This document shows positions 7,676-16,240 of a stretch of DNA of 21,774 bases, one piece after another. Source of the stretch: RGIG3009 sp045590855 (lineage in GTDB: Bacteria; Bacillota; Clostridia; Oscillospirales; Acutalibacteraceae); assembly GCA_045590855.1 (NCBI GenBank), contig JAZNRV010000022.1, forward strand, positions 1-21,774. Direction: 5' to 3'. Numbering within the stretch: the stretch's first letter is position 1; each line of letters starts with the position of its first letter. The notes beneath the pieces were generated by a model. It was not told where the DNA came from and ran no database searches. It saw nothing but the letters and a program-made list of their open reading frames with translations. The translations under genes were made by a program, and so were the position numbers.

Positions 7676-10600
7676 TTACTTAAAATATTTCACCGCGGAA
7701 GCAAACAATTTCATGTCGTAGTTGCCGATAACGTTTTTGTAAAGACCGTTGCCGATACGTTCGGAGTGACCCATCTTACCCAGCACACGACCGTCGGGCG
7801 AAACAACACCCTCAATCGCCGCCATGGAATTGTTGGGGTTAAAGCGTACGTCGTCGGTGGCGTTGCCGTCAAGGTCCACGTACTGCGTGGCGATTTGACC
7901 GTTTTTAATCAAACTATCCAGCACTGCCGGCTCAGCAATAAAACGACCTTCCCCATGCGAAATCGGCACGTGGTAAATTTCGCCCACTTGCGTACCTGTC
8001 AGCCACGGCGAATTGTTGGTTGCCACGCGGGTTGCCACAATGCGCGATTGGTGACGACCAATGGTGTTAAACGTCAAGGTCGGGCAATGCTCGTCGGTAT
8101 CCATAATCTTGCCGTACGGCACCAAACCCAATTTAATCAGCGCTTGGAAACCGTTGCAGATACCGCACATCAACCCGTCGCGCTTGTCAAGCAGTTCGGT
8201 CACTTGTTCTTTGACCGCCGCATTGCGGAAAAACGCCGTAATAAACTTGCCCGAACCGTCGGGCTCGTCACCGCCCGAAAAACCACCGGGGATAAAAATA
8301 ATTTGCGACTCGGCGGTCTTTTTGGCAAACTGCTCAACACTGCGAACAATGCCTTCGGACGTCAGGTTGTTAATCACAAAAATTTCGGCTTCGGCACCTG
8401 CATCGCGCACCGCTTTGGCGGAATCGTATTCGCAGTTGGTGCCGGGGAACACGGGGATAAGCACTTTCGGTTTGGCGACTTTCAACGCGGGAGCGCGCAC
8501 CACACCGTCGGTGTAAGAATAATTTTCAATTTTCTTGCCTTCGGTCGGAATGTTGCACGGGAACACGCTTTCGAGCTTGTCCTCATACACTTTTTGGAGC
8601 GCATCCAAAGCAACACTTTCACCGCCATAGGTAAAGGCAGCCTCCTCGGTCACCACACCAATTTGAACACCGTCCAAATCGGCTGTTGCTTCCACCAAGA
8701 AAGCACCATAACAATACCCAAACAGCTCATTAAGCGAAACGGCAGCGTCAAACGCCACGCCCAAACCGTTACCAATCGCCATTTTGAGCACTGCTTCTGC
8801 CACACCGCCCATGGTGGGAGTATAGCACGAAACAATCTTGCCCTCGCGTTGCGCTTTGGTCACGGTTTCAAACAACGCTTTGAGGGATTCGGTTTTCGGC
8901 AAACCGTTTTCGTCGTATTCGGGTTTCAAAAGCACCAATTTGTTGCCCGCTTTTTTCAGTTCGGGCGAGATAATGTTGCCCACTTTGTCCGTCGTCACCG
9001 CAAACGAAACCAACGTCGGCGGCACGTCGAGCGTTTCAAACGAACCGCTCATGGAGTCTTTACCGCCAATCGCGGCAACACCCAATTCTTTTTGTGCGCG
9101 GAATGCGCCAAGCAATGCCGCCAAGGGTTTGCCCCAACGTTTGGCATCCTTGTTCGGGCGTTCAAAATATTCTTGGAACGTCAGGTAAACGTCGCTAAAC
9201 TCAGCACCCGTTGCCACCAACTTACACACCGATTCCACCACAGCCAAATACGCGCTGTGATACGGACTCTTTTCGGCAATAAAGGGATTGTAGCCCCATG
9301 CCATCAACGAACAATCGTCGGTGTGACCTTGCTCAATGGAAACTTTATGTACCATCGCTTGAATGGGGGTTTGTTGATGTTTACCGCCAAACGGCATCAG
9401 CACCGTACCCGCACCGATGGTCGAGTCAAAACGTTCCGACAAGCCGCGTTTGGAGCAGGTGTTCAAATCCCCCGCCAACGCGGTATAGCTTTCGGCAAAC
9501 GTGCCGCTTACCGTTTTTTCATACGCTTGGGGTTTGGCGGGCGCAATGTCAATGTGTTTTTCCGCACCGTTGGAATTTAAAAATTCACGGCTGATATCCA
9601 CAATGTTCGCCCCGCGCCACGTCATGGTCAGGCGCGGCTGCTCGGTCACCGTGGCCACCACGGTCGCTTCCAAGTTTTCGGAATCTGCCAACACTTTAAA
9701 GCGTTCGACGTCCTCAGCGGCAACCACCACCGCCATACGCTCTTGCGATTCGCTGATGGCAAGCTCCGTACCGTCCAAACCTTCGTATTTTTTCGGCACC
9801 GCATCCAAATTGATGTGCAAGCCGTCCGCTAATTCACCAATCGCAACCGAAACACCGCCGGCACCAAAGTCGTTGCACCGCTTAATCATGCGGGATGCCT
9901 CTTTGTTGCGGAACAAGCGTTGCAGTTTGCGTTCTTCGGGCGCGTTACCCTTTTGCACTTCCGCGCCGCAACTTTCGAGCGATTCGAGCGTGTGCGATTT
10001 GGAAGAACCGGTAGCACCGCCGCAACCGTCACGTCCCGTTCTGCCGCCCAGCAAAATGACAATATCGCCCGCAAGCGGACGTTCGCGCCGCACGTTTTCG
10101 GCAGGTGCCGCGGCAATCACGGCACCGATTTCCATGCGTTTGGCGGCATACCCGTCGTGGTAGAGTTCGTCCACCATGCCGGTCGCCAAACCAATTTGGT
10201 TACCGTACGAGGAATACCCCGCCGCCGCTGTGGTCACAATTTTGCGTTGCGGCAATTTGCCTTCCATGGTCTCGCTAACAGGTTTGAGCGGGTCTGCCGC
10301 ACCCGTCACACGCATGGCACCGTACACGTACGACCGACCCGAAAGCGGGTCACGAATCGCACCGCCAATACACGTGGCGGCACCGCCAAACGGCTCAATT
10401 TCCGTCGGGTGGTTGTGCGTTTCATTTTTAAACAGCAACAACCACGGCTCTTTTTTGCCGTCGTTTTCCACTTCAATTTTCACGGTACAAGCATTGATTT
10501 CTTCGGATTCATCCAATTTGTCAAGTTTGCCCGTGCTCTTTAAATATTTGGCAGCCAAGGTGCCGATATCCATCAAATTAATCGGCTTGGTTCTGCCCAG

Positions 10601-11362
10601 TTCTTTGCGCGTTGCCAAATAATCGTCGTACGCCGCTTGTAACAACTCGTCTTCAAACGTGACGTTGTCAATCGTCGTCAAAAACGTGGTATGACGGCAG
10701 TGGTCCGACCAATACGTGTCAATCATGCGGATTTCGGTAATGGTCGGTTCGCGTTTTTCGCCAATAAAATATTGTTGACAAAACGCAATGTCGTCGTTGT
10801 CCATTGCCAAACCGTATTGTTTAACAAACGCGGCAAGACCCTCGCTGTCCAAAGCGTTAAAACCTGTGAGCGTTTGAACCGCTGTGGGAGTGTCATAAAC
10901 GGCTTTGAGCGTTTCGAACTTTTCGAGCGATGCTTCGCGCGATTCCACGGGGTTGATAACATATTTTTTGATAGCGGCAACGTCTGCTCCGGTCAGCGTA
11001 CCGTCCAGCAAATAAATACGCGCCGTACGCACCAGCGGACGCTCTTTTTGCGAAAGCAATTGCAAACATTGCGCCGCCGAATCGGCGCGTTGGTCAAACT
11101 GACCGGGCAAATACTCGGTAGCAAACACGGCCGCCGCGGTCAAATCCGCCTCTTCGCTGATAATGTCCAGTTGCGGTTCGGAAAACACGGTGGTTTTTGC
11201 CGCCTGGAACAACTCTTTATCAATATTTTCCACGTCGTAGCGGTTAATCACGCGCACACCGGTAATCCCGCTAATGCCCAGCAAATTCTTGGCATCACTA
11301 AACAGCGTGGCGGCTTCGCCCGCAAATTGCGCTTTTTTCTCTACATATAACCGATAAACCAT
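7676..11362 (-). CDS. purL: Phosphoribosylformylglycinamidine synthase, single-chain with glutaminase domain
   Basis: 1228-residue enzyme converting FGAR, glutamine and ATP to FGAM (step 4 of purine synthesis). The N-terminal part (about 1-190) should be the PurS-like and linker region. SDHCRHTTF (219-227) and FKNETHNHPTEIEPFGGAAT (311-330) mark the synthetase core. A class I glutaminase domain begins near 963 with PVFPGTNCEYD. Its triad is visible as Cys1069 in GICNGFQ and His1199/Glu1201 in MGHSERI, so glutamine use is intact. This is the long one-chain layout seen in proteobacteria and many Clostridia, not the PurS/PurQ/PurL complex of Bacillus. It starts 1 nt after the purD stop, and its ribosome site is the last codons of purD. 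Confidence 0.97.
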   Translation of the reverse strand: MVYRLYVEKKAQFAGEAATLFSDAKNLLGISGITGVRVINRYDVENIDKELFQAAKTTVFSEPQLDIISEEADLTAAAVFATEYLPGQFDQRADSAAQCLQLLSQKERPLVRTARIYLLDGTLTGADVAAIKKYVINPVESREASLEKFETLKAVYDTPTAVQTLTGFNALDSEGLAAFVKQYGLAMDNDDIAFCQQYFIGEKREPTITEIRMIDTYWSDHCRHTTFLTTIDNVTFEDELLQAAYDDYLATRKELGRTKPINLMDIGTLAAKYLKSTGKLDKLDESEEINACTVKIEVENDGKKEPWLLLFKNETHNHPTEIEPFGGAATCIGGAIRDPLSGRSYVYGAMRVTGAADPLKPVSETMEGKLPQRKIVTTAAAGYSSYGNQIGLATGMVDELYHDGYAAKRMEIGAVIAAAPAENVRRERPLAGDIVILLGGRTGRDGCGGATGSSKSHTLESLESCGAEVQKGNAPEERKLQRLFRNKEASRMIKRCNDFGAGGVSVAIGELADGLHINLDAVPKKYEGLDGTELAISESQERMAVVVAAEDVERFKVLADSENLEATVVATVTEQPRLTMTWRGANIVDISREFLNSNGAEKHIDIAPAKPQAYEKTVSGTFAESYTALAGDLNTCSKRGLSERFDSTIGAGTVLMPFGGKHQQTPIQAMVHKVSIEQGHTDDCSLMAWGYNPFIAEKSPYHSAYLAVVESVCKLVATGAEFSDVYLTFQEYFERPNKDAKRWGKPLAALLGAFRAQKELGVAAIGGKDSMSGSFETLDVPPTLVSFAVTTDKVGNIISPELKKAGNKLVLLKPEYDENGLPKTESLKALFETVTKAQREGKIVSCYTPTMGGVAEAVLKMAIGNGLGVAFDAAVSLNELFGYCYGAFLVEATADLDGVQIGVVTEEAAFTYGGESVALDALQKVYEDKLESVFPCNIPTEGKKIENYSYTDGVVRAPALKVAKPKVLIPVFPGTNCEYDSAKAVRDAGAEAEIFVINNLTSEGIVRSVEQFAKKTAESQIIFIPGGFSGGDEPDGSGKFITAFFRNAAVKEQVTELLDKRDGLMCGICNGFQALIKLGLVPYGKIMDTDEHCPTLTFNTIGRHQSRIVATRVATNNSPWLTGTQVGEIYHVPISHGEGRFIAEPAVLDSLIKNGQIATQYVDLDGNATDDVRFNPNNSMAAIEGVVSPDGRVLGKMGHSERIGNGLYKNVIGNYDMKLFASAVKYFK

Positions 11363-11363
11363 G

Positions 11364-12632
11364 TTAAACCTCCTTAGCCGCTAACGCGCGTTTACCGATG
11401 TCATGGCGGTAATACGCGTTTTCAAACGAAACTTGCTCTGCTGCCGCATACGCTTTGTCGAGTGCGCCTTGCAACGTGTCGGCAACCGCCGTCACGCCCA
11501 GCACACGACCGCCCGCGGTCAACAATTTTTCACCGTCAAGCTTGGCACCGGCAACATAAAATTCGCAACCGGTGTTTTGGGGAAGTGTGAGTTCAAATCC
11601 CGTTTGATATGCCTGCGGGTAGCCTTTGGACGCCATCACCACACACGCGGCATGTCCTTTTGAGAAGACTACCTCTTGTTCTTTAAGCGTGCCGTTTGTC
11701 ACCGCTTGCATCACGGTGAGCAAATCGGTTTTAAGCAGCGGCAACACCACTTGTGTTTCGGGGTCGCCAAAACGGCAGTTATATTCAATCACTTTGGGTC
11801 CGTCTTTTGTCAGCATCAACCCAAAGTACAAACAACCCTTAAACGTTCTGCCTTCGTTTTTCATGGCGCGAATGGTGGGCAGGAAAATCGTTTCCATGCA
11901 CACGTTTGCAATCGCGTCGGTGTAATAAGGGTTAGGAGCCACTGTGCCCATACCGCCGGTGTTAAGCCCTGTATCACCGTCACCCGCGCGTTTGTGGTCC
12001 ATGGACGATACCATCGGTACCACCGTTTCACCGTCGGTGAATGCGAGTACCGAAACTTCGGGTCCTTCCAAAAATTCTTCCACCACGATTTGGCTGCCGC
12101 TTTCGCCAAACTGCTTGTCGCGCATAATGGAGTTTACGGCATCTAAGGCTTCTTCGCGGGTAAACGCAATGATAACGCCTTTGCCCAGCGCCAAACCGTC
12201 GGCTTTAATCACCGTGGGGATAGGCGCTGTTTGCAAATATTCTTCCGCTTTTTGCGCATCGTCAAACACTTCGTACTGCGCTGTGGGGATGTTGTATTTT
12301 TTCATCAAGTTTTTGGAAAACACTTTGCTTCCCTCGATGATAGCGGCATCCGCCACGGGACCAAAGCAAGGAATTCCCACCGCAGTCAAACGGTCAACAG
12401 CACCCAGCACCAACGGGTCGTCGGGAGCCACCACCGCGTAATCAATGTGGTTGTCCACCGCAAAGCGCACCATACCGTCAAGGTCTTTGGCGCCAATGGC
12501 AACACATTCGGCGTCGGCGGCAATACCGCCGTTACCGGGAAGCGCAAAAATTTTCTCGACACTTTTGTTTTCTTTTATTTTTTTGATAATCGCATGTTCA
12601 CGGCCACCGCCGCCCACCACTAATACTTTCAT
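11364..12632 (-). CDS. purD: Phosphoribosylamine--glycine ligase (GAR synthetase)
   Basis: 422-residue ATP-grasp ligase that joins glycine to phosphoribosylamine (step 2). Visible features are the N-terminal VLVVGGGGREHA (residues 3-14), ALPGNGGIA, the ATP-grasp KADGLALGKGV loop and the metal-binding region EYNCRFGDPE. The length is normal (420-430). The ATG at 12632 follows a GGAGAG ribosome site, 26 nt downstream of the purH stop. The C-terminal Lys-Glu-Val is written by AAGGAGGTT, which doubles as the purL ribosome site. It is not fused to PurM or PurN, as expected in bacteria. Its substrate comes from PurF, encoded in the same operon. Confidence 0.98.
   Translation of the reverse strand: MKVLVVGGGGREHAIIKKIKENKSVEKIFALPGNGGIAADAECVAIGAKDLDGMVRFAVDNHIDYAVVAPDDPLVLGAVDRLTAVGIPCFGPVADAAIIEGSKVFSKNLMKKYNIPTAQYEVFDDAQKAEEYLQTAPIPTVIKADGLALGKGVIIAFTREEALDAVNSIMRDKQFGESGSQIVVEEFLEGPEVSVLAFTDGETVVPMVSSMDHKRAGDGDTGLNTGGMGTVAPNPYYTDAIANVCMETIFLPTIRAMKNEGRTFKGCLYFGLMLTKDGPKVIEYNCRFGDPETQVVLPLLKTDLLTVMQAVTNGTLKEQEVVFSKGHAACVVMASKGYPQAYQTGFELTLPQNTGCEFYVAGAKLDGEKLLTAGGRVLGVTAVADTLQGALDKAYAAAEQVSFENAYYRHDIGKRALAAKEV
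11369..11375 (-). promoter_or_regulatory. purL ribosome binding site inside purD
   Basis: AAGGAGG on the - strand is read as the penultimate codons of purD (Lys-Glu plus the first base of Val). It lies 6 nt before the purL ATG at 11362. Translation of purL is therefore tied to ribosomes finishing purD. Confidence 0.85.
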
Positions 12633-12658
12633 TTTTCTCTCCTACTTAGGGTTCACCC

Positions 12659-13843
12659 TTAATGATGGAACAACCGCATACCGGTAAACGCCATCACCAT
12701 ATCGTGCTTGTCACACGCTTCAATCACCAAATCGTCGCGAATCGAGCCACCCGGTTGCGCAATGTAGGTAACGCCGCTCTTGAACGCGCGTTCCACGTTG
12801 TCGCCAAACGGGAAGAACGCATCGCTGCCCAGTGCCACACCGGAGATTTTGTCCAAAAATTCTCTTGTCTCGGCTTCGGTCAACGGTTCGGGACGGGTTT
12901 TGAAATATTGTTGCCAGTTACCGTCCGCACACACGTCTTCTTCGTTTTTGTTGATGTAGCCGTCAATCACGTTGTCGCGTTCGGGTCGGCCAAGCGTATC
13001 CAAGAACGGTAAGTTAAGTACTTTTTCATGTTGACGCAAAAACCACGTATCGGCTTTGCCGCCCGCCAAACGAGTGCAATGCACGCGCGATTGTTGACCC
13101 GCGCCCACACCAATGGCTTGTCCGTCATAGGCAAAGCACACGGAATTGGATTGCGTGTATTTGAGCGTAATCAACGCCAAAATCAGGTCGCGTTTTGCCG
13201 CATCGGGCAACTCTTTGTTGGCAGTCACAATGTTTTCGAGCAACGCTTCGTCAATTTTGAACTCGTTGCGGCCTTGTTCAAAGGTGATACCGAATACTTG
13301 TTTGCGTTCAATCGGTTCGGGTATGTAATCGGGGTCGATTTGCACCACGTTGTACCCGCCTTTGCGTTTGGCTTTCAAAATCTCCAACGCTTCGGGCTCA
13401 TATCCCGGTGCAATCACACCGTCGGACACTTCGCGTTTAATGAGTTTGGCGGTGGTCACGTCGCACACATCCGAAAGTGCCACCCAGTCACCAAACGAGC
13501 ACATACGGTCGGTACCGCGCGCACGGGCATACGCCAACGCCAACGGCGATTGGTCCAAGCCGGCAACGTCTTCCACAAAACACGCTTTTTTGAGCGTGTC
13601 GGACATCGGCACACCCACCGCGGCGGAAGTCGGGCTGACGTGTTTAAACGATGTCACCGCCGGCAATCCCAACGCGGCTTTGAGCTCTTTGACCAACTGC
13701 CACGCATTAAACGCATCCAAAAAGTTAATGTATCCCGGTCTCCCGTTCAAAATTTGCACCGGCAATTCTTTGCCGTTTTCCATGTAAATACGCGACGGTT
13801 TTTGGTTGGGGTTGCACCCGTATTTTAACGCAAACTCATTCAT
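12659..13843 (-). CDS. purH: AICAR transformylase, stand-alone (PurH without cyclohydrolase domain)
   Basis: 394-residue enzyme that formylates AICAR (ZMP) with 10-formyl-THF to give FAICAR, the penultimate step to IMP. It opens directly with the transformylase fold (LKYGCNPNQKP, residues 6-16) and keeps the catalytic Lys67-His68 pair in SFKHVSPTSAAVG. The C-terminal signature FPFGDNVERAFKSGVTYIAQPGGS is split here as FPFGDN (about 349) and YIAQPGGS. The roughly 200-residue MGS-like IMP cyclohydrolase domain of normal PurH (about 510-530 residues) is absent. The neighbouring PurO-type gene supplies that activity. ATG at 13843 follows AAGGAGA at 8 nt spacing; a second ATG 4 nt inside is out of frame. 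The gap to the upstream cyclohydrolase is 13 nt. Confidence 0.95.
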   Translation of the reverse strand: MNEFALKYGCNPNQKPSRIYMENGKELPVQILNGRPGYINFLDAFNAWQLVKELKAALGLPAVTSFKHVSPTSAAVGVPMSDTLKKACFVEDVAGLDQSPLALAYARARGTDRMCSFGDWVALSDVCDVTTAKLIKREVSDGVIAPGYEPEALEILKAKRKGGYNVVQIDPDYIPEPIERKQVFGITFEQGRNEFKIDEALLENIVTANKELPDAAKRDLILALITLKYTQSNSVCFAYDGQAIGVGAGQQSRVHCTRLAGGKADTWFLRQHEKVLNLPFLDTLGRPERDNVIDGYINKNEEDVCADGNWQQYFKTRPEPLTEAETREFLDKISGVALGSDAFFPFGDNVERAFKSGVTYIAQPGGSIRDDLVIEACDKHDMVMAFTGMRLFHH

Positions 13844-13856
13844 CGGTTGTGTCTCC

Positions 13857-14576
13857 TTACTTGTTTTTGTTAATCAAACGTTCTTCGCAGCTGCCGTCTG
13901 CCAAATCAATATACCGCACATAAAGCGAAATCTTGTTGTCGGCATCCAAATGTTCCCAAATATCGGCAGTCAGCGCATCAATATCATCAGGAATCGCCAC
14001 ACGCTCGGGCTCGCCTTGGAACGTCGGGATGGGATTCCCGTCGGTCACGTAGGTGTGGATAAAATGTCCCAGCCCCGCTTTGGACGGATAATCAAACGTG
14101 TACCGTGCGCAATCACTGCCCACTTCGTCCAAGCTTTTGAGAATGCTCATCTTGTACGCAAAATCACCGTCGTCAAAGGTGAGCATACCGCTAATCCGCG
14201 GGGTAAAGTTCGGCGCATCGGGTTCAAACTCGCGGGTTTTAAGTGCCGCGGTAAAGCATTTGCCGTCTTTGACAAAATCGTAAATCGTGTCGGTTTGGTC
14301 ACCGTTGGTCACAATCAACTTGTTGTCAATATCGCGCAACGCCGCATAAATAATCAGCGACGGGTCTTCCACTTTGGAAGCGTCAAACGGCTCGGTAAAC
14401 ACCGCCCCGTCTTTGATAGTAAACACACGGTTACGGCTGTTTTCACTGCGCCCCATAATAAAATAGGCGACCGCGGCGCGTTTGCCGTTTGCACTTTTGC
14501 CAATCACAATACCGCGACCGACATACGGATTACCGTCGATGCGTTCGCCCATTGTTTTCACGTCATAGATATTCAT
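13857..14576 (-). CDS. purO: IMP cyclohydrolase, PurO type
   Basis: 239-residue protein recognised as the archaeal-type IMP cyclohydrolase family (PurO, COG3363), which closes FAICAR to IMP. Shared landmarks with the methanogen enzyme, as I remember it, are YVGRGIVIGKSANG (residues 18-31, against YLGRILAVGRNSNG), LIVTNGDQTDTI (87-98, against VVSNGSHTDTI) and TPRISG (125-130). It is somewhat longer than the roughly 200-residue archaeal form. The ATG at 14576 overlaps the purN stop by 4 nt (ATGA) and has AAAGGAGAG just upstream. A longer start exists inside purN but lacks a ribosome site. Its place directly before the cyclohydrolase-less PurH supports the role: together the two replace bifunctional PurH. 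Confidence 0.9.
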   Translation of the reverse strand: MNIYDVKTMGERIDGNPYVGRGIVIGKSANGKRAAVAYFIMGRSENSRNRVFTIKDGAVFTEPFDASKVEDPSLIIYAALRDIDNKLIVTNGDQTDTIYDFVKDGKCFTAALKTREFEPDAPNFTPRISGMLTFDDGDFAYKMSILKSLDEVGSDCARYTFDYPSKAGLGHFIHTYVTDGNPIPTFQGEPERVAIPDDIDALTADIWEHLDADNKISLYVRYIDLADGSCEERLINKNK

Positions 14577-15187
14577 ATATCTCTCTCCTTTAACTTTGCC
14601 GCCACCAATTCGGTCGCTTTGGGCAAAATCTTCCATTCTGCTTGTTCCATCACCCGACGTTGTAATACCTCGGGCGTGTCACCTTCGAGAATCTCCACCG
14701 CTTTTTGCAAAATGATTTCGCCGCCGTCGGGAATCTCGTTGACAAAGTGCACGGTAGCACCCGTCACTTTCACACCATAATCGAGTGCCGCTTCGTGCAC
14801 TTTCAGTCCGTAAAACCCTTCCCCGCAAAACGAGGGAATCAACGACGGATGCACGTTCAAAATGCGTTTGTCAAAACGGCGGGTAAACTCTTCGCTCAAA
14901 ATGCACATGAACCCTGCCAGTACGATAAGGTCAATCTCATGCTTTTCAAGTTCGGCCACAATCGCCGCTTCAAACGCCGCTTTGTCGGCAAATTTCTTTT
15001 TCTCAATCACCGCGGTGGGAATCCCCGCCTCTTGCGCCCGTGTCAAGGCATACGCATCGGCTTTATTGGAAACCACCAACGAAAGTTTTCCGCTAGGTAA
15101 CTCGCCGCGTTGCTGAGCCCCGATAAGCGCCGCCAAATTCGTACCGCCGCCGGAAACCAGCACGGCAATCTTTACGTCACGTTTCAT
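14573..15187 (-). CDS. purN: Phosphoribosylglycinamide formyltransferase (10-formyl-THF dependent)
   Basis: 204-residue GAR transformylase (step 3). The N-terminal phosphate loop VSGGGTNLAAL (residues 11-21) and the catalytic triad Asn111 and His113 in NVHPSLIPSF with Asp154 in IPDGGEIILQ are all present. The length is normal. The ATG at 15187 follows GAGGTGA; the purM stop lies 8 nt upstream. The stop overlaps the start of the IMP cyclohydrolase gene. It uses the folate product of Fhs, encoded at the end of the same operon. Confidence 0.97.
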   Translation of the reverse strand: MKRDVKIAVLVSGGGTNLAALIGAQQRGELPSGKLSLVVSNKADAYALTRAQEAGIPTAVIEKKKFADKAAFEAAIVAELEKHEIDLIVLAGFMCILSEEFTRRFDKRILNVHPSLIPSFCGEGFYGLKVHEAALDYGVKVTGATVHFVNEIPDGGEIILQKAVEILEGDTPEVLQRRVMEQAEWKILPKATELVAAKLKERDI

Positions 15188-15195
15188 ACGTCACC

Positions 15196-16236
15196 TCAGC
15201 AAAAGACAACGCCTTCGTCACTCTTGATAATTTCGCCGATAATGTAGGCATCTTCGCCGTTTGCTTTGAGCACTTCCAAAGCTTTTTGTTCTTCGCCTTT
15301 TTTGACAACAATGCTCATACCGACACCCATGTTAAAGGTGTTGAACATGTCGCGTTCCGAGATGTTGCCCTCTTTGGCAATCAACTCGAAAATCGGCAAA
15401 ATACGCAACGCCGCTTTGTTGATTTTTGCGCCGAAACCGTCGGGCAAACTTCTCGGAATATTTTCATAAAAACCGCCGCCCGTAATGTGCGAAATGGCGC
15501 GCACCGTCACTTGTTCCAGCAAAGCAAGAACGGGTTTAACGTAAATGCGGGTGGGAGTCAGCAACACTTCGCCCACGCATTTTCCGCCAAGCTCTGCCAC
15601 AGGCTTAGAAATATCTTTTTCGCCCACACCGAACACCTTGCGCACCAACGAAAAACCGTTGGAATGCACACCGCTGGACGGCAAAGCAATCACCACGTCG
15701 CCCTCTTGCATCGAAGCGGGGTTTAAGATTTTCTTTTTATCCACAACACCTACCGCAAAACCGGCAAGGTCGTATTCGTCCACGGGGTAAAAACCGGGCA
15801 TTTCTGCCGTTTCACCGCCGATGATGGCAGCATTACTTTGCAAACAACCTTCGGCAATACCCGAAACAATCGCAGCGATTTTCTCGGGCACATTTTTGCC
15901 GCAAGCAATGTAGTCAAGGAAGAATAACGGTTTGGCACCGCAGCAAATAATGTCATTAACACACATTGCCACACAGTCAATACCCACCGTGTCGTGCTTG
16001 TCTTGCAAAAATGCCAATTTCAGTTTGGTGCCGACACCGTCGGTACCGCTGACCAACACGGGTTTTTCCATGCCGGTCACATCGAGTTCAAACAAACCGC
16101 CGAAACCGCCGACATCCGAGCAAACCCCCGCTGTCATGGTTTTGGCAACGTGCGCTTTCATGAGTTCTACTGCGCGGTATCCTGCGGTAATATCCACACC
16201 CGCGGCTGCGTAACTTTCCGACCTTGAGTTTTTCAT
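15196..16236 (-). CDS. purM: Phosphoribosylformylglycinamidine cyclo-ligase (AIR synthetase)
   Basis: 346-residue ATP-dependent cyclase turning FGAM into AIR (step 5). Family marks are SYAAAGVDI (residues 8-16), VSGTDGVGTKL (62-72), the metal-binding VNDIICCGAKPL, GGETAEMPGFY and ITGGGFYENIPR. The start at 16236 is chosen because AAAGGAA lies 7-8 nt upstream and the family begins close to this residue. An upstream in-frame start would read 19 extra residues back into the end of purF. The start lies 4 nt after the purF stop. PurM belongs to the same fold family as the PurL core. Confidence 0.97.
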   Translation of the reverse strand: MKNSRSESYAAAGVDITAGYRAVELMKAHVAKTMTAGVCSDVGGFGGLFELDVTGMEKPVLVSGTDGVGTKLKLAFLQDKHDTVGIDCVAMCVNDIICCGAKPLFFLDYIACGKNVPEKIAAIVSGIAEGCLQSNAAIIGGETAEMPGFYPVDEYDLAGFAVGVVDKKKILNPASMQEGDVVIALPSSGVHSNGFSLVRKVFGVGEKDISKPVAELGGKCVGEVLLTPTRIYVKPVLALLEQVTVRAISHITGGGFYENIPRSLPDGFGAKINKAALRILPIFELIAKEGNISERDMFNTFNMGVGMSIVVKKGEEQKALEVLKANGEDAYIIGEIIKSDEGVVFC

Positions 16237-16240
16237 AATC

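Noticed and set aside
7766..9580. A 604-codon open frame on the + strand, antisense to purL.
   Set aside because: It lies wholly within purL in the opposite direction, has no ribosome site, and its translation is rich in His, Arg, Phe and Asn without domain motifs. It is a by-product of purL codon use.
14577..14636. A 20-residue longer start for the PurO-type protein.
   Set aside because: It runs back inside purN; the ATG at 14576 has a good ribosome site and the typical 4-nt ATGA overlap.
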